A stretch of DNA of 64,000 nucleotides. It comes from Bacteroides sp. Marseille-P3684. GTDB lineage: Bacteria > Bacteroidota > Bacteroidia > Bacteroidales > Bacteroidaceae. The translations under genes and the position numbers were made by a program. The notes below the pieces were generated by a model. That model did no database searches, had not been told where the DNA came from, and worked only from the letters and a program-made list of their open reading frames with translations. The stretch spans positions 2,136,151 through 2,200,150 of the forward strand of contig NZ_LT985808.1 of assembly GCF_900291465.1 (NCBI RefSeq), written 5' to 3'. This document shows, piece after piece, positions 52,983 through 61,752 of this stretch (positions within the stretch are counted from its first letter, which is position 1; each line of letters begins with the position of its first letter).

Positions 52983-53799
52983 ATTCACCAAGTATTTGAA
53001 GTTCTTTTGTCAGGGGTGTGATGGCGTCGATGGACTGCTTGTAGCGCAGGTAATCGGCGAAGGCGACATCGACGTAGAAGAGGTATTCCCATTCCCGTCC
53101 GATGATGGGCAGTGACTGTATCTTGGTCAGGTTGATGTTGTAGAACGAAAAGATGGAAAGTACCTGTGAGAGGCTGCCTTCGCAGTGAGGCAGTGAGAAA
53201 ACGATGGTCGCCTTGTTGATGTGCGAGCGGTCGCGCAGCTCGTCCGCCTTCCAGGGGTCTGCCACGACGAGGAAACGGGTGAAGTTGTGCTTGTTGGTCT
53301 CGATGCCCTCTTCCAGGACTTTCATGTCATAGAGCGAAGCGGCGGATTTGGAGCAGATGGCTGCGTGGCCCTTGAGCTGTTTGCGGCTGATGAGTTCGGC
53401 GCTTCCGGCGGTGTCTTCTGCTTCGACGATTTTCACGTCGGGATGTTGCAGGAGGAATTCGCGGCATTGTGCCAGTGCCACGGGGTGTGAGTTGATTTCG
53501 ACGATGTCGCCCCATCCCTCCTCCGGCAGGCAGAGTAGGCTGTGTGAGATGCGCATCTTGTGTTCGCCGACGATGGTGGTATGGCTTTCACGCAGCAAGT
53601 CATAGTTGTGCAGCAAGCTTCCGGCGATGGTGTTTTCGATAGCCATCAAGCCGATGACATTGCTGTCCTGCTTCATGGCATCAAAGATTCCGTCGAACGT
53701 GGAGCAGCAGATGAGTTCGATGTCTTCATTTTCGAAATACTGGTGTGCAGCCATGTCGTGGTAAGAGCCTTTGACACCTTGGATTGCAATTCGTTTCAT
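52957..53799 (-). CDS. pheA: Prephenate dehydratase
   Basis: Encodes 280 residues. A dehydratase domain (about 1-180: AIQGVKGSYHDMAAHQYF, IENTIAGSLLHNYDLL, NFTRFLVVADP) precedes an ACT regulatory domain (about 193-270: KATIVFSLPHCEGSLSQVLS, INLTKIQSLPIIGREWEY). It forms phenylpyruvate and is normally inhibited by phenylalanine. In many homologues the ACT domain has an ESRP motif; here the place reads IQSLP. No chorismate-mutase part is present. It is the first structural gene after the Phe/Tyr leader. Confidence 0.95.
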   Translation of the reverse strand: MKRIAIQGVKGSYHDMAAHQYFENEDIELICCSTFDGIFDAMKQDSNVIGLMAIENTIAGSLLHNYDLLRESHTTIVGEHKMRISHSLLCLPEEGWGDIVEINSHPVALAQCREFLLQHPDVKIVEAEDTAGSAELISRKQLKGHAAICSKSAASLYDMKVLEEGIETNKHNFTRFLVVADPWKADELRDRSHINKATIVFSLPHCEGSLSQVLSIFSFYNINLTKIQSLPIIGREWEYLFYVDVAFADYLRYKQSIDAITPLTKELQILGEYGEGKSHI

Positions 53800-53821
53800 G
53801 CTGTTTATCTTGTTTTAAAAT

Positions 53822-53913
53822 AAAAAATCCCGCCTCAGTGTTGAAGCGGGACCTTATATAAGTTCATAATCATCAGTTGTAGGCTTACCTTACATATACG
53901 ACTTCCCGCTTCA
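53822..53913 (-). promoter_or_regulatory. pheA attenuator: terminator and antiterminator
   Basis: On the transcript, TCCCGC (plus 53846-53851) pairs with GCGGGA (plus 53828-53833), followed by six T: an intrinsic terminator just before pheA. Upstream, TGAAGCGGGA (plus 53904-53913), inside the 3' end of the leader peptide frame, is perfectly complementary over 10 bases to TCCCGCTTCA (plus 53842-53851), which holds the terminator's 5' arm. A ribosome stalled on the Phe/Tyr codons leaves this segment free and prevents termination. Confidence 0.88.
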
Positions 53914-53974
53914 CTTTGTTGCTAAAGTAAAAGTAAAAGAAGAAGTAAAAATATGTATGGAATAAAGCTTTCAT
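53885..53974 (-). CDS. pheL: Phe/Tyr-rich leader peptide of the aromatic amino acid operon
   Basis: A 29-codon frame between a consensus promoter and the attenuator. By my translation it holds 7 Phe and 5 Tyr. Residues 8-17 read YFYFFFYFYF; the end is KVKREVVYVR. The frame's 3' part contains the antiterminator segment. This is the classic design of amino acid operon attenuation, here sensing both Phe and Tyr charging, which suits an operon that also carries tyrA and the DAHP synthase. It is too short for routine gene calling. Confidence 0.92.
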   Translation of the reverse strand: MKALFHTYFYFFFYFYFSNKVKREVVYVR

Positions 53975-53999
53975 TGTTGTTTTGTTGTTAATACGTGGG

Positions 54000-54029
54000 C
54001 AAAAGTAGTACATTTCTTTTAAAATGCAA
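54000..54029 (-). promoter_or_regulatory. Promoter of the aromatic amino acid operon
   Basis: On the minus strand, TTG (plus 54027-54029), a 19-base spacer and TACTTTTG (plus 54000-54007), about 26 bases before the leader peptide ATG. Confidence 0.82.
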
Positions 54030-54072
54030 CATCTGCAAACATTTTTTTTCAAATTCCGCTATTTTCCTTTCA

Positions 54073-55032
54073 TCAGCCCAGCGGATTGTTGCTTTTGTAG
54101 AGCGTGTCGAAGTTGTCGAAATGTCCGCTGATGCGGTTCTCGCTTTCGGGGTTCAGCTCGAGCGCCTTCTTCATGTCGGCGAGTGCCCCTTCCTTGTCTC
54201 CGCTGTCCATCTTCAGCTTTCCGCGCAGCTGGTAGAGCTGTGCCTTCTCGTTGATTTCGAGCGCTTCGTCGAGTGTGGTGATGGCCTGTGCGTATTCCTT
54301 TTTCCGTGCATGGATGAGGGCAATCTGTTCGTAGGAATGTTCGTTGAAGGGGTTCAGGTCGATGACTTTCTTGTAGTAAGTGACGGCTTCGTCTTCGTTG
54401 CCCAGTCCCTGTTGCACTTCCGCTGCAAGACGGAGTGCCTCTTCGTCGATGGAGTCATGTTTCAGCAGGAAGTCGACGTCCTCCAGTGCCTCGTTGTACT
54501 GTTTCATCTCCAGCAGCACCTGCCCGCGCATGAGGTAGGCTTCGGTGAAGTCTTCCTTCCTGCTGATGGCCTGTGTCAGGGCGACGATGGTGTGTATGGA
54601 GTCTCCCAGCTTGTGGTATGCCTGTGCCTGGAGGAAGTAGGGTGTTTCGTTGTCGGGCACCAGTTGTGCAGCCTGTTGTGCCGTTGCCAGCATGTCATCA
54701 TAGTGTTCCTGGAGGTAGCAGACGCGTGCCAGGTCGAGGTAGCTTTGCAAGCGTTGAGGTTCGAGGCTGATCATCTGTCCCAGCACTTCGTGTGCCTGGT
54801 CGAGCTTGTTCAGCTGAAGGGATGTACTGACGAGCAGCGATGCAGTCTCCAGGTCCGGTCGGATGTTGAGTGCTTCCTTGAAACACTTCTCTGCATAAAT
54901 CCATTTCCCGATGCGCTGTGCGCGTATGCCATCGTATTTGAGAATGTCGAAATTTCTCTCTTCGTTCTTGTGCCGTACGTTCTCTTCCGGTTCGTTGTTG
55001 CCGGTAAAGAGTTTCTTTAAGAGGTTCATCAT
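54073..55032 (-). CDS. Tetratricopeptide-repeat protein
   Basis: Encodes 319 residues with no signal peptide. From about residue 40 to 300 it is a run of seven to eight TPR helix pairs, for example KWIYAEKCFKEALNIRPD, YNEALEDVDFLLKHDS, EDEAVTYYKKVIDLNP and KEGALADMKKALELNPES. TPR proteins are protein-protein adaptors, and no enzymatic domain is present. It follows recQ on the same strand with 63 bases between, with a TATCTTTG box inside that gap (plus 55077-55084). The partner proteins are unknown. Confidence 0.9.
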   Translation of the reverse strand: MMNLLKKLFTGNNEPEENVRHKNEERNFDILKYDGIRAQRIGKWIYAEKCFKEALNIRPDLETASLLVSTSLQLNKLDQAHEVLGQMISLEPQRLQSYLDLARVCYLQEHYDDMLATAQQAAQLVPDNETPYFLQAQAYHKLGDSIHTIVALTQAISRKEDFTEAYLMRGQVLLEMKQYNEALEDVDFLLKHDSIDEEALRLAAEVQQGLGNEDEAVTYYKKVIDLNPFNEHSYEQIALIHARKKEYAQAITTLDEALEINEKAQLYQLRGKLKMDSGDKEGALADMKKALELNPESENRISGHFDNFDTLYKSNNPLG

Positions 55033-55095
55033 AATTAAGGGGTGTTGTTTAAATGGGATTAAAGTTAAGATGGGGGCAAAGATATGGATGTTTTT

Positions 55096-57024
55096 TTATT
55101 CCTCTATCTCTGTACTCAAATATTTCTTGTTGAGCTTTGCCCGTCCGTCCTGCAGGCGTATGTCTCCGCAGTGCAGGAGGTAGGCGTATGCTTTCTTCAT
55201 TTTGTCCGGTGAGTTGTCCAGCTCCATCAGGTCGGCGGCAGGGTGGGGCAGTCCGTCGCTGAGTTCCTGGAAGATTTTTGCCCGCAGGTTCTCGAATTCC
55301 CCCAGTAGCAGGCCCGAGTCATGCTTCCTGAGACAGACGTCGCATTGCAGGCAGTTGTGCGTATGGCGTTCGCCGAAGTAGTCCAGCAGCATGCGTCCGC
55401 GGCATGCATCCCGTGAGGTCATGTAGGTCAGCATCGCCTTGATGCGCTGGGCGTAGTTCTCCTTCCGCAGCTCGTATACTTCCGGTGGAATCACAATCCG
55501 CTCTGTCTCCACCCTTTTCTGCGTGAAGGTCACGTAAGGGGTCTTCTTGCCGGGGATGTATTGCAGGATGCGCCTCCGGGCGAGGCTCAGCAGCCCCTCA
55601 TAGACCTGTTGGCGGGAGAGTCCGGTCTTCCGGCTGATGTCGTTTTCGCTGATGATGACATAGTCGGAGAACACTCCTGTGTAGTTTCTCAGCAAGGCTT
55701 GCAGGAGCTCTTCGGTCTCCTCCGGCAATCCGTGTATCCGGTAAAGCTCATCACGGCGGAAGATGAACATGATGCGGGAGCTGCTTTCCTGCTCTCCCGT
55801 ATAGTCGATGTATCCCGAGCGCGACAACAGTTGCAAGGCATGATGCAGCGGTACGGGGAAGTGCTTGAAGTTGCGGCAGAACTCGTCCATGTTGAATTCA
55901 TACGTGCAGTCGAACCCGTCGCCCACCGCCATCTGATAGTAGTAGCACAAGTGTTCGTACACCTTCCGGATGTAGTCTTTCTCGGGGAACTTGTCGGAGA
56001 CATGTTTGTTGAGCATCCTCTTGTCATGCGGATTGTAAAGCAGGACAGCGTAGGCCTTCTTCCCGTCGCGTCCGGCTCGTCCGGCTTCCTGGAAGTAAGC
56101 TTCCGGCGAGTCGGGCGAATCCGTGTGTATGACCAGGCGTACGTCCGGTTTGTCGATGCCCATGCCGAACGCGTTGGTCGCTACCATGACCCGTGACTCT
56201 CCCGTCTGCCATCGTTGTTGCCGGAGGTCCTTTTCCGCATTGTCCAGTCCGGCATGATAGTATTCGGCAGTGATGTCGTGCTGTTGCAGGTAGGTTGCCA
56301 TTTCCCTGGTCTTTCTCCGGCTGGTCACATAGATGATGGCGGACCCCTTCATCCGTTGCAGGATGTGGATGACCTGTTCGGGTTTGTTTTCCGTTTCCCG
56401 GACGATGTAAGCCAGGTTCGGACGTTCGAAACTCATCCGGAACACATTCTCCTCGCGGAAATGCAGCTGCTTCTGAATGTCGGCGACCACCTCAGGCGTT
56501 GCCGTTGCAGTCAGCGCGAGGACAGGCACGTCCGGCAGCAGTTCGCGGAGCTGATGTATCTTCAGGTAAGCCGGACGGAAGTCATATCCCCACTGCGAGA
56601 TGCAGTGTGATTCGTCCACCGTGATAAAGCTGACGTGCATCTTCCGGAGTTTGGTCTGGAACAGCTCTGTCCCCAGTCTTTCCGGAGAGATGTAGAGGAA
56701 CTTGTAGTTGCCGAAGATGCAATTCTCCAGCGTGACGACAATTTCGTCACGAGTCATGCCGGAATAGATGGCAGTAGTCTTGATGCCCCGTTCGCGCAAG
56801 TGGCGTACCTGGTCCTTCATCAATGCGATGAGTGGAGTTACGACCAGACATAAGCCTTCCTGTGCTAATGCCGGAACCTGGAAGGTGATTGATTTTCCTC
56901 CCCCCGTCGGCATCAGTCCCAAGGTGTCTTTTCCACTGCCAATGCTGTTGATGATTTCTTCCTGGATGCCTCGGAAGTTGTCATATCCCCAATAGTGCTT
57001 GAGGATGGCTCTATAGTCCGTCAT
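55096..57024 (-). CDS. recQ: ATP-dependent DNA helicase RecQ
   Basis: Encodes 642 residues. GLMPTGGGKSITFQVPALAQ is motif I, TVDESHCISQWG motif II (DESH), and TNAFGMGIDKPDVRLVIHTD followed by EAYFQEAGRAGRDGK are motifs V-VI. A zinc-binding region lies near residues 540-570 (CRGRMLLDYFGE, CLQCDVC), followed by winged-helix-like sequence. No obvious HRDC domain follows. RecQ unwinds 3'-5' at forks and gaps and works with RecJ, whose gene ends three bases upstream of its start codon. Confidence 0.96.
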   Translation of the reverse strand: MTDYRAILKHYWGYDNFRGIQEEIINSIGSGKDTLGLMPTGGGKSITFQVPALAQEGLCLVVTPLIALMKDQVRHLRERGIKTTAIYSGMTRDEIVVTLENCIFGNYKFLYISPERLGTELFQTKLRKMHVSFITVDESHCISQWGYDFRPAYLKIHQLRELLPDVPVLALTATATPEVVADIQKQLHFREENVFRMSFERPNLAYIVRETENKPEQVIHILQRMKGSAIIYVTSRRKTREMATYLQQHDITAEYYHAGLDNAEKDLRQQRWQTGESRVMVATNAFGMGIDKPDVRLVIHTDSPDSPEAYFQEAGRAGRDGKKAYAVLLYNPHDKRMLNKHVSDKFPEKDYIRKVYEHLCYYYQMAVGDGFDCTYEFNMDEFCRNFKHFPVPLHHALQLLSRSGYIDYTGEQESSSRIMFIFRRDELYRIHGLPEETEELLQALLRNYTGVFSDYVIISENDISRKTGLSRQQVYEGLLSLARRRILQYIPGKKTPYVTFTQKRVETERIVIPPEVYELRKENYAQRIKAMLTYMTSRDACRGRMLLDYFGERHTHNCLQCDVCLRKHDSGLLLGEFENLRAKIFQELSDGLPHPAADLMELDNSPDKMKKAYAYLLHCGDIRLQDGRAKLNKKYLSTEIEE

Positions 57025-57027
57025 GAT

Positions 57028-58746
57028 TTATTCAGCAGGGCGTATGTCCTCTATTTGCAGTTGCACTTCTCCGCGTTTGTGCGTATTCTCTTCAATGGTG
57101 TAGCAGATGTCAAACGAACGTTTGGTCTTGATGTATCGAGCCTGCGAACTTTGGCCGAAAGCGATTCCGTTCATCACATTGTGCGACTTGTTGTCCACCA
57201 GTTCCAGCTTGATGTGTTCCTGTTCACGTCCGACCACTTTGCTTGTCCCATAGTCATAGACGTGGTTGGTGCAGAAGATGGGTTTGTGATTGTCCGGTCC
57301 GAATGGATTGAAATGCTTCAGGTCGTTGAAGAACTTGGCTGTAATGTCACGGAAGTCTATTTTGGCGTCAATGTTGATGATGGCACGTGTCTGTTCCGGC
57401 AAGATGTGTTCTGCCACAAACTGTTCGAACCGTTGCGTGAAGGCGTCTACATTTTCCACTTTCATGGAGAGCCCGGCAGCATAGGTGTGTCCTCCGAAGT
57501 TCTCCAGGAGGTCACGACAATGCTCGATAGCCTTGTACACATCGAATCCGGCAACCGAGCGGGCAGACCCCGTAGCCATGTCGTTGGTGCGTGTGAGTAC
57601 GACAGCCGGACGGTAATAGATTTCCGTCAGGCGTGAAGCCACGATGCCGATGACACCCTTGTGCCATGCCTCGTTGTAGAGGACGATGGAACGTCTGTGT
57701 GACAATCCTTCCAAATGGTCCACAATCTTGTTGGCCTCTTCCGTCATGCTCTTGTCCAGGTCCTTGCGCGTCTCATTGTATTGGTTGATTTGATTGCTTT
57801 TCGCCAACGCGCTGGCAAAATCTTTCTCAATGAGCAGGTCGACCGCTTCCTTTCCGTTCTGAATCCGTCCCGATGCGTTGATGCGCGGTCCGATTTTGAA
57901 GACAATGTCGCTGATGTTGATTTCTTTGTCCGCCAGTCCGCATACGTCGATGATGGCTTTTAGTCCGATGCTGGGATTGGAGTTCAATTGACGGAGGCCG
58001 TAATATGCCAGAATCCGGTTTTCTCCCATGATAGGTACAATGTCAGAAGCGATGCTGACAGCCACCAAATCGAGTAACGGAGTAAGCTGTTTGAATTCGA
58101 TTCCGTTGCTTTTGGCAAAAGCCTGCATGAACTTGAATCCGACTCCACAGCCCGACAGATGCGGATAGGGATACGTTGCATCCAGGCGTTTGGGGTTGAG
58201 GATAGCCACGGCAGGAGGGAGAATTTCATCAGGCACATGGTGGTCGCAGATAATAAAGTCAATGCCCTTTTCCCGAGCATACGTGATTTCTTTCACAGCT
58301 TTGATTCCACAGTCGAGCACGATGATGAGTTTGACTCCCGTTTCATGCGCGTAGTCCACTCCCTGTATGGATACTCCATATCCTTCGTTGTATCTGTCCG
58401 GAATGTAGTAGTCTATGTTGGAGTAAAATTGTTGTAGAAACTTGTAGACCAGTGCCACGGCAGTCGTACCGTCTACATCATAGTCGCCATAAATCATCAC
58501 ACGTTCCTTTCTTCCCATCGCCTGGTTGAGACGCTCTACGGCTATGTCCATATCTTTCATTAGAAATGGGTCGTGTAGTTCGTTCAATTGTGGATGGAAG
58601 AATTTTTTGGCTGCGGAGACGGTGGTGATTCCCCTTTTTTGAAGTAAGTGGCATAGAATCGGGTGGATGCCCAGCTCTTTAGCAAAGGAGTTGGCTGCCT
58701 CTACTTCATTGTGTGTGGGAGCTTGATAATTCCATCTGTATCGCAT
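57028..58746 (-). CDS. recJ: Single-stranded-DNA-specific exonuclease RecJ
   Basis: Encodes 572 residues. VMIYGDYDVDGTTAVALVYK is the DHH-family motif with the first metal Asp residues. VLDCGIKAVKEI, ICDHHVPDEILPP (DHH) and HLSGCGVGFKFMQAF follow. IGPRINASGRIQNGKEAVDL and SMKVENVDAFTQRFEQ are in the later domains. It degrades single strands 5' to 3' in recombination and mismatch repair. The start at 58746 (MRYRWNYQ) is preferred; the longer frame from 58881 adds an unrelated stretch overlapping the upstream terminator region. recJ-recQ-TPR form one unit. Confidence 0.96.
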   Translation of the reverse strand: MRYRWNYQAPTHNEVEAANSFAKELGIHPILCHLLQKRGITTVSAAKKFFHPQLNELHDPFLMKDMDIAVERLNQAMGRKERVMIYGDYDVDGTTAVALVYKFLQQFYSNIDYYIPDRYNEGYGVSIQGVDYAHETGVKLIIVLDCGIKAVKEITYAREKGIDFIICDHHVPDEILPPAVAILNPKRLDATYPYPHLSGCGVGFKFMQAFAKSNGIEFKQLTPLLDLVAVSIASDIVPIMGENRILAYYGLRQLNSNPSIGLKAIIDVCGLADKEINISDIVFKIGPRINASGRIQNGKEAVDLLIEKDFASALAKSNQINQYNETRKDLDKSMTEEANKIVDHLEGLSHRRSIVLYNEAWHKGVIGIVASRLTEIYYRPAVVLTRTNDMATGSARSVAGFDVYKAIEHCRDLLENFGGHTYAAGLSMKVENVDAFTQRFEQFVAEHILPEQTRAIINIDAKIDFRDITAKFFNDLKHFNPFGPDNHKPIFCTNHVYDYGTSKVVGREQEHIKLELVDNKSHNVMNGIAFGQSSQARYIKTKRSFDICYTIEENTHKRGEVQLQIEDIRPAE

Positions 58747-58830
58747 TTTATATATTGTTTTTCTTTTTCTTTCTTTATCAGGCGGAGGAATTTCTCCGTT
58801 TCGATTTGTAAAGTTAGGAAAAAGAAATAG

Positions 58831-58875
58831 AAAAGCGCACCGATTCTGCATATATTTAACAGAATCGGTGCGCTT
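58831..58875 (-). terminator. Terminator downstream of the C1 peptidase gene
   Basis: AAGCGCACCGATTCTG (58833-58848) pairs perfectly over 16 bp with its complement at 58860-58875. On the minus strand TTTTCTATTTCTTTTTCC follows. Confidence 0.88.
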
Positions 58876-58915
58876 GGGCAAGTTTTAAAACCGGGGAATC
58901 AGATGCTGTAGAATT

Positions 58916-60130
58916 TTATTTTATACCCAGTTTCTTGGCTATTTCCTTGGGAAGTGCCTTCTTGTTGACAACAATGTTCATGGTTTTGTATCGTGCATAA
59001 GCTTTGGATACATACCAGATACCCTTGTAGTCGCCAACGGTGCCCCATGAGTTCTTTACCATGTAGTATTCCGTACCCTTCTGGTCTTTGGCAATACCGT
59101 AAATCTGCATGCCGTGATCGTCGGTCGTTTCCCAATTGTCATAAGCTCTTTGGCGCTCCTCGGGTGTGCACCACATTTGCGGCTGCGGGCTGTTGATGAA
59201 TTGCGGAGAGTTGGAGAGGCGCAACCAGCGTGCCATATCAGAGCCGGTCAAGTCTTCTTGTGCCTTCTTCATGTCAGGCAAGGTTCCGATACCGGTACGG
59301 TTGAATCCGTTTTCGCTGACGTCAGCTCCCCATGCAATGGTATATCCGTTCATGATTGCGTTGTCAAACACTTCCATGAATTCGTCAAGCGGCAGGTTGT
59401 AGGATTGTCCCCAACGCCAGTTGTCCTGGATTTCAAGTACGAAAGGTTTGTAATACGGATGATGCGTATAAGAGGTCAGCGAGATGTAGTCGTCGGCATT
59501 CAGTCCGGTTGATTCGTAGAATGACTTCGGGGTATAGGTCTTTCCTTTGTATTCGAAAGATTCCGGACGTTTGCCCAAGTAGGCATCGTAGATACCGGCA
59601 AGACCTTTTTGCCATACAGGTACATTGTTCTCGTCCATCTGGATGGATTTCTGGTTGCCTTTAGCAATGGCTGCCACATAAGCTTCAGTTACTGCCGAAA
59701 GTTCATTGTGGTTGGACAGTGTGTCACCATACATGACACCCGGCCGCATCAATTCTTCAGGCACCAAGCCAAACTGCTGCATTCCATAAATCACGTCATA
59801 GAACGAACCTCCCTGTGAGAAGGATACGTCACCATGGGTACGGACAGTTGCGTTGGCGCGGTCCATATAAGTATTATAGACCAGATACATTTCAGAGAAG
59901 TCATACTCACCTTTGCCCATACGCAGCAGTTCGGATTCAATGAAGCCTAAGCCTGAATAGCACCAGCAAGTACCTGCACGACTTTGGTTCTTGATGGAGG
60001 TGATGGGGTTTTCTTTCACGGTCGTGAATACAAAGCCTTCTCTTTTCTCTTCTTTCGCTTGCTCCTGTGCCATAGCCTGACCCATGAACAGCAGGCTGAG
60101 TGCAGCCGTTGCAAATAATGTTTTTTTCAT
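58916..60130 (-). CDS. Secreted C1-family (bleomycin hydrolase/papain-like) cysteine peptidase
   Basis: Encodes 404 residues. The signal peptide is MKKTLFATAALSLLFMGQAM, with cleavage near AMA-Q. The papain-type active site is present: Gln49 and Cys55 in QSRAGTCWCYS, His339 in DDHGMQIYG, and Asn360 in VKNSWGT. The spacing of 284 residues between Cys and His resembles bleomycin hydrolase/aminopeptidase C rather than papain. Aminopeptidase C homologues are cytoplasmic in Firmicutes; here export points to periplasmic or surface peptide processing. It is monocistronic, bounded by its terminator. Confidence 0.93.
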   Translation of the reverse strand: MKKTLFATAALSLLFMGQAMAQEQAKEEKREGFVFTTVKENPITSIKNQSRAGTCWCYSGLGFIESELLRMGKGEYDFSEMYLVYNTYMDRANATVRTHGDVSFSQGGSFYDVIYGMQQFGLVPEELMRPGVMYGDTLSNHNELSAVTEAYVAAIAKGNQKSIQMDENNVPVWQKGLAGIYDAYLGKRPESFEYKGKTYTPKSFYESTGLNADDYISLTSYTHHPYYKPFVLEIQDNWRWGQSYNLPLDEFMEVFDNAIMNGYTIAWGADVSENGFNRTGIGTLPDMKKAQEDLTGSDMARWLRLSNSPQFINSPQPQMWCTPEERQRAYDNWETTDDHGMQIYGIAKDQKGTEYYMVKNSWGTVGDYKGIWYVSKAYARYKTMNIVVNKKALPKEIAKKLGIK

Positions 60131-60261
60131 GTTTTGGTTTTGTGATGGTTAAACTAATTTAGTTATTTCTGAATTGTTATTAAGTGAATGAACTGTCAAT
60201 CGGCTACTGCGCCAATGTCTGACGACCATTTCATTAAGTTCATTCTCTTAGTCTGTTGTTT

Positions 60262-61650
60262 TTACTCATTCATGATGTTCTCAACTTCCTCGACGGTTAA
60301 TGGAATATGTTTCTTTCCCAGGAAGCGCGAGCCGGTCGCGGTAATCAACACATCGTCCTCCAAGCGGATACCGCCGAAATCCTTATAAGTGTCGATGATA
60401 TCGTAGTTAAGAAAATCGGTGAACTTGTTTTCAGCCCTCCATTTATCAATCAGGGCAGGAATAAAGTAACATCCCGGTTCGTCCGTGATGACAAAGCCTT
60501 CTTGCAGGCGACGTCCCATACGCAAGGATGCCAATCCAAATTGTTCAGAAGGACGGGTCTCCTCATCATAGCCTACATAGACTTGTCCTAATCCCTCCAT
60601 GTCATGTACATCAAGTCCCATCATGTGTCCCAGTCCATGGGGCATGAAAAGAGCGTGTGCACCCGCAGCTACGGCATCATCCACATTGCCTTTCATGAGT
60701 CCCAGATCTTTCAGACCTTGGGCCAGCACTTTGCATACATTGATGTGTACCTCTTTCCAGGTCTGCCCGGGGCGCGCAAAGTCGATGGCATGGTCATGGC
60801 AGGCTACGACAATGTTATATACATCCTTTTGGCGGCTGGTAAAACGTCCGCCAACAGGAACTGTACGTGTGAAATCCGAGCAATAGTTATTGACGGTTTC
60901 AGCTCCGGCATCGGTCAGCATCAGCTTGCCGGTTTGCAAGATGTTGCCATGATAATGGTTGTGCAAGGTTTCTCCGTTTTGGGAGAGGATGGTGGCAAAT
61001 GAGGTCATGCTGCCGTAAGAAGCTGCAATGCCGTCGAGTACACCGGCTATGTATTGCTCTTTTACACCGGGCTTGCAGAGGCGCATTGCGGTGGTATGCA
61101 TTTCATAGCCAATATCACAGGCGCGTTCGATTTCCTCAATTTCGCAAGGCTCTTTTACAGAACGCAGGTCCACAACAGCCTTGATCAGCGGAAGGGAGGC
61201 TTTGGCTTTCAGTTCTGCAGCAGGGATACCGAGCATCTCTTCCAAAGCGAACATGGTATCATGGCGATAGGGAGGGAGATAGTGTATCTGGCGGCGTTGT
61301 CTGGCAGCAGTAGTAACTAATGTTTTCAAATCCTGGGTCGACCCACTGTTGTCTACGCCAATACTTGCCGCCATATCTTTGACACTGGGTTGCGGCCCCA
61401 TCCAAATGATGTCGTCCATGGTTACATCGTCTCCAAAGAGATATTCCTCACTGCTGTCCAAGTCAATGACACCAGTCATCCCGGGACGATTGATACCGAA
61501 GAAATAGAGAAAGCTACTATCCTGACGGAATTTGTAAGCATTGTCCGGGTAATTGCACGGAGCTTCGTTATTGCCCGGAAAAATGATGATGCCACCTTGC
61601 AATTTAGTTTGAAGAGCTTGGCGGCGTTTCTTGTAATCTGCGTTGAACAT
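60262..61650 (-). CDS. Xaa-Pro aminopeptidase (aminopeptidase P family)
   Basis: Encodes 462 residues with no signal peptide. An N-terminal creatinase-like domain (about 1-160) is followed by the pita-bread metallopeptidase fold. The metal-binding residues are in LMLTDAGAETVNNYCSDFTR (two Asp), HGLGHMMGLDVHDMEGLGQV (His), VITDEPGCYFIP (Glu) and GGIRLEDDVLIT (Glu). It removes N-terminal residues before proline. A TATTTTTG box on the minus strand at 61690-61697 probably drives it, back to back with the patatin gene. Confidence 0.95.
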   Translation of the reverse strand: MFNADYKKRRQALQTKLQGGIIIFPGNNEAPCNYPDNAYKFRQDSSFLYFFGINRPGMTGVIDLDSSEEYLFGDDVTMDDIIWMGPQPSVKDMAASIGVDNSGSTQDLKTLVTTAARQRRQIHYLPPYRHDTMFALEEMLGIPAAELKAKASLPLIKAVVDLRSVKEPCEIEEIERACDIGYEMHTTAMRLCKPGVKEQYIAGVLDGIAASYGSMTSFATILSQNGETLHNHYHGNILQTGKLMLTDAGAETVNNYCSDFTRTVPVGGRFTSRQKDVYNIVVACHDHAIDFARPGQTWKEVHINVCKVLAQGLKDLGLMKGNVDDAVAAGAHALFMPHGLGHMMGLDVHDMEGLGQVYVGYDEETRPSEQFGLASLRMGRRLQEGFVITDEPGCYFIPALIDKWRAENKFTDFLNYDIIDTYKDFGGIRLEDDVLITATGSRFLGKKHIPLTVEEVENIMNE

Positions 61651-61720
61651 ATTACACCTGGCTTAGATTTGTTGATTTAAGTTATTTTGCAAAAATAGTC
61701 ATTCCTATGAATAAAACTAA

Positions 61721-61740
61721 TATCTTTGCCCATATCTTTG
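61721..61740 (+). promoter_or_regulatory. Twin -7 boxes upstream of the patatin gene
   Basis: TATCTTTG occurs at 61721-61728 and again at 61733-61740. Neither has a TTG at the usual distance. The first is the more likely, given the ATG at 61753. Confidence 0.45.
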
Positions 61741-61752
61741 AATAAAATCTAT

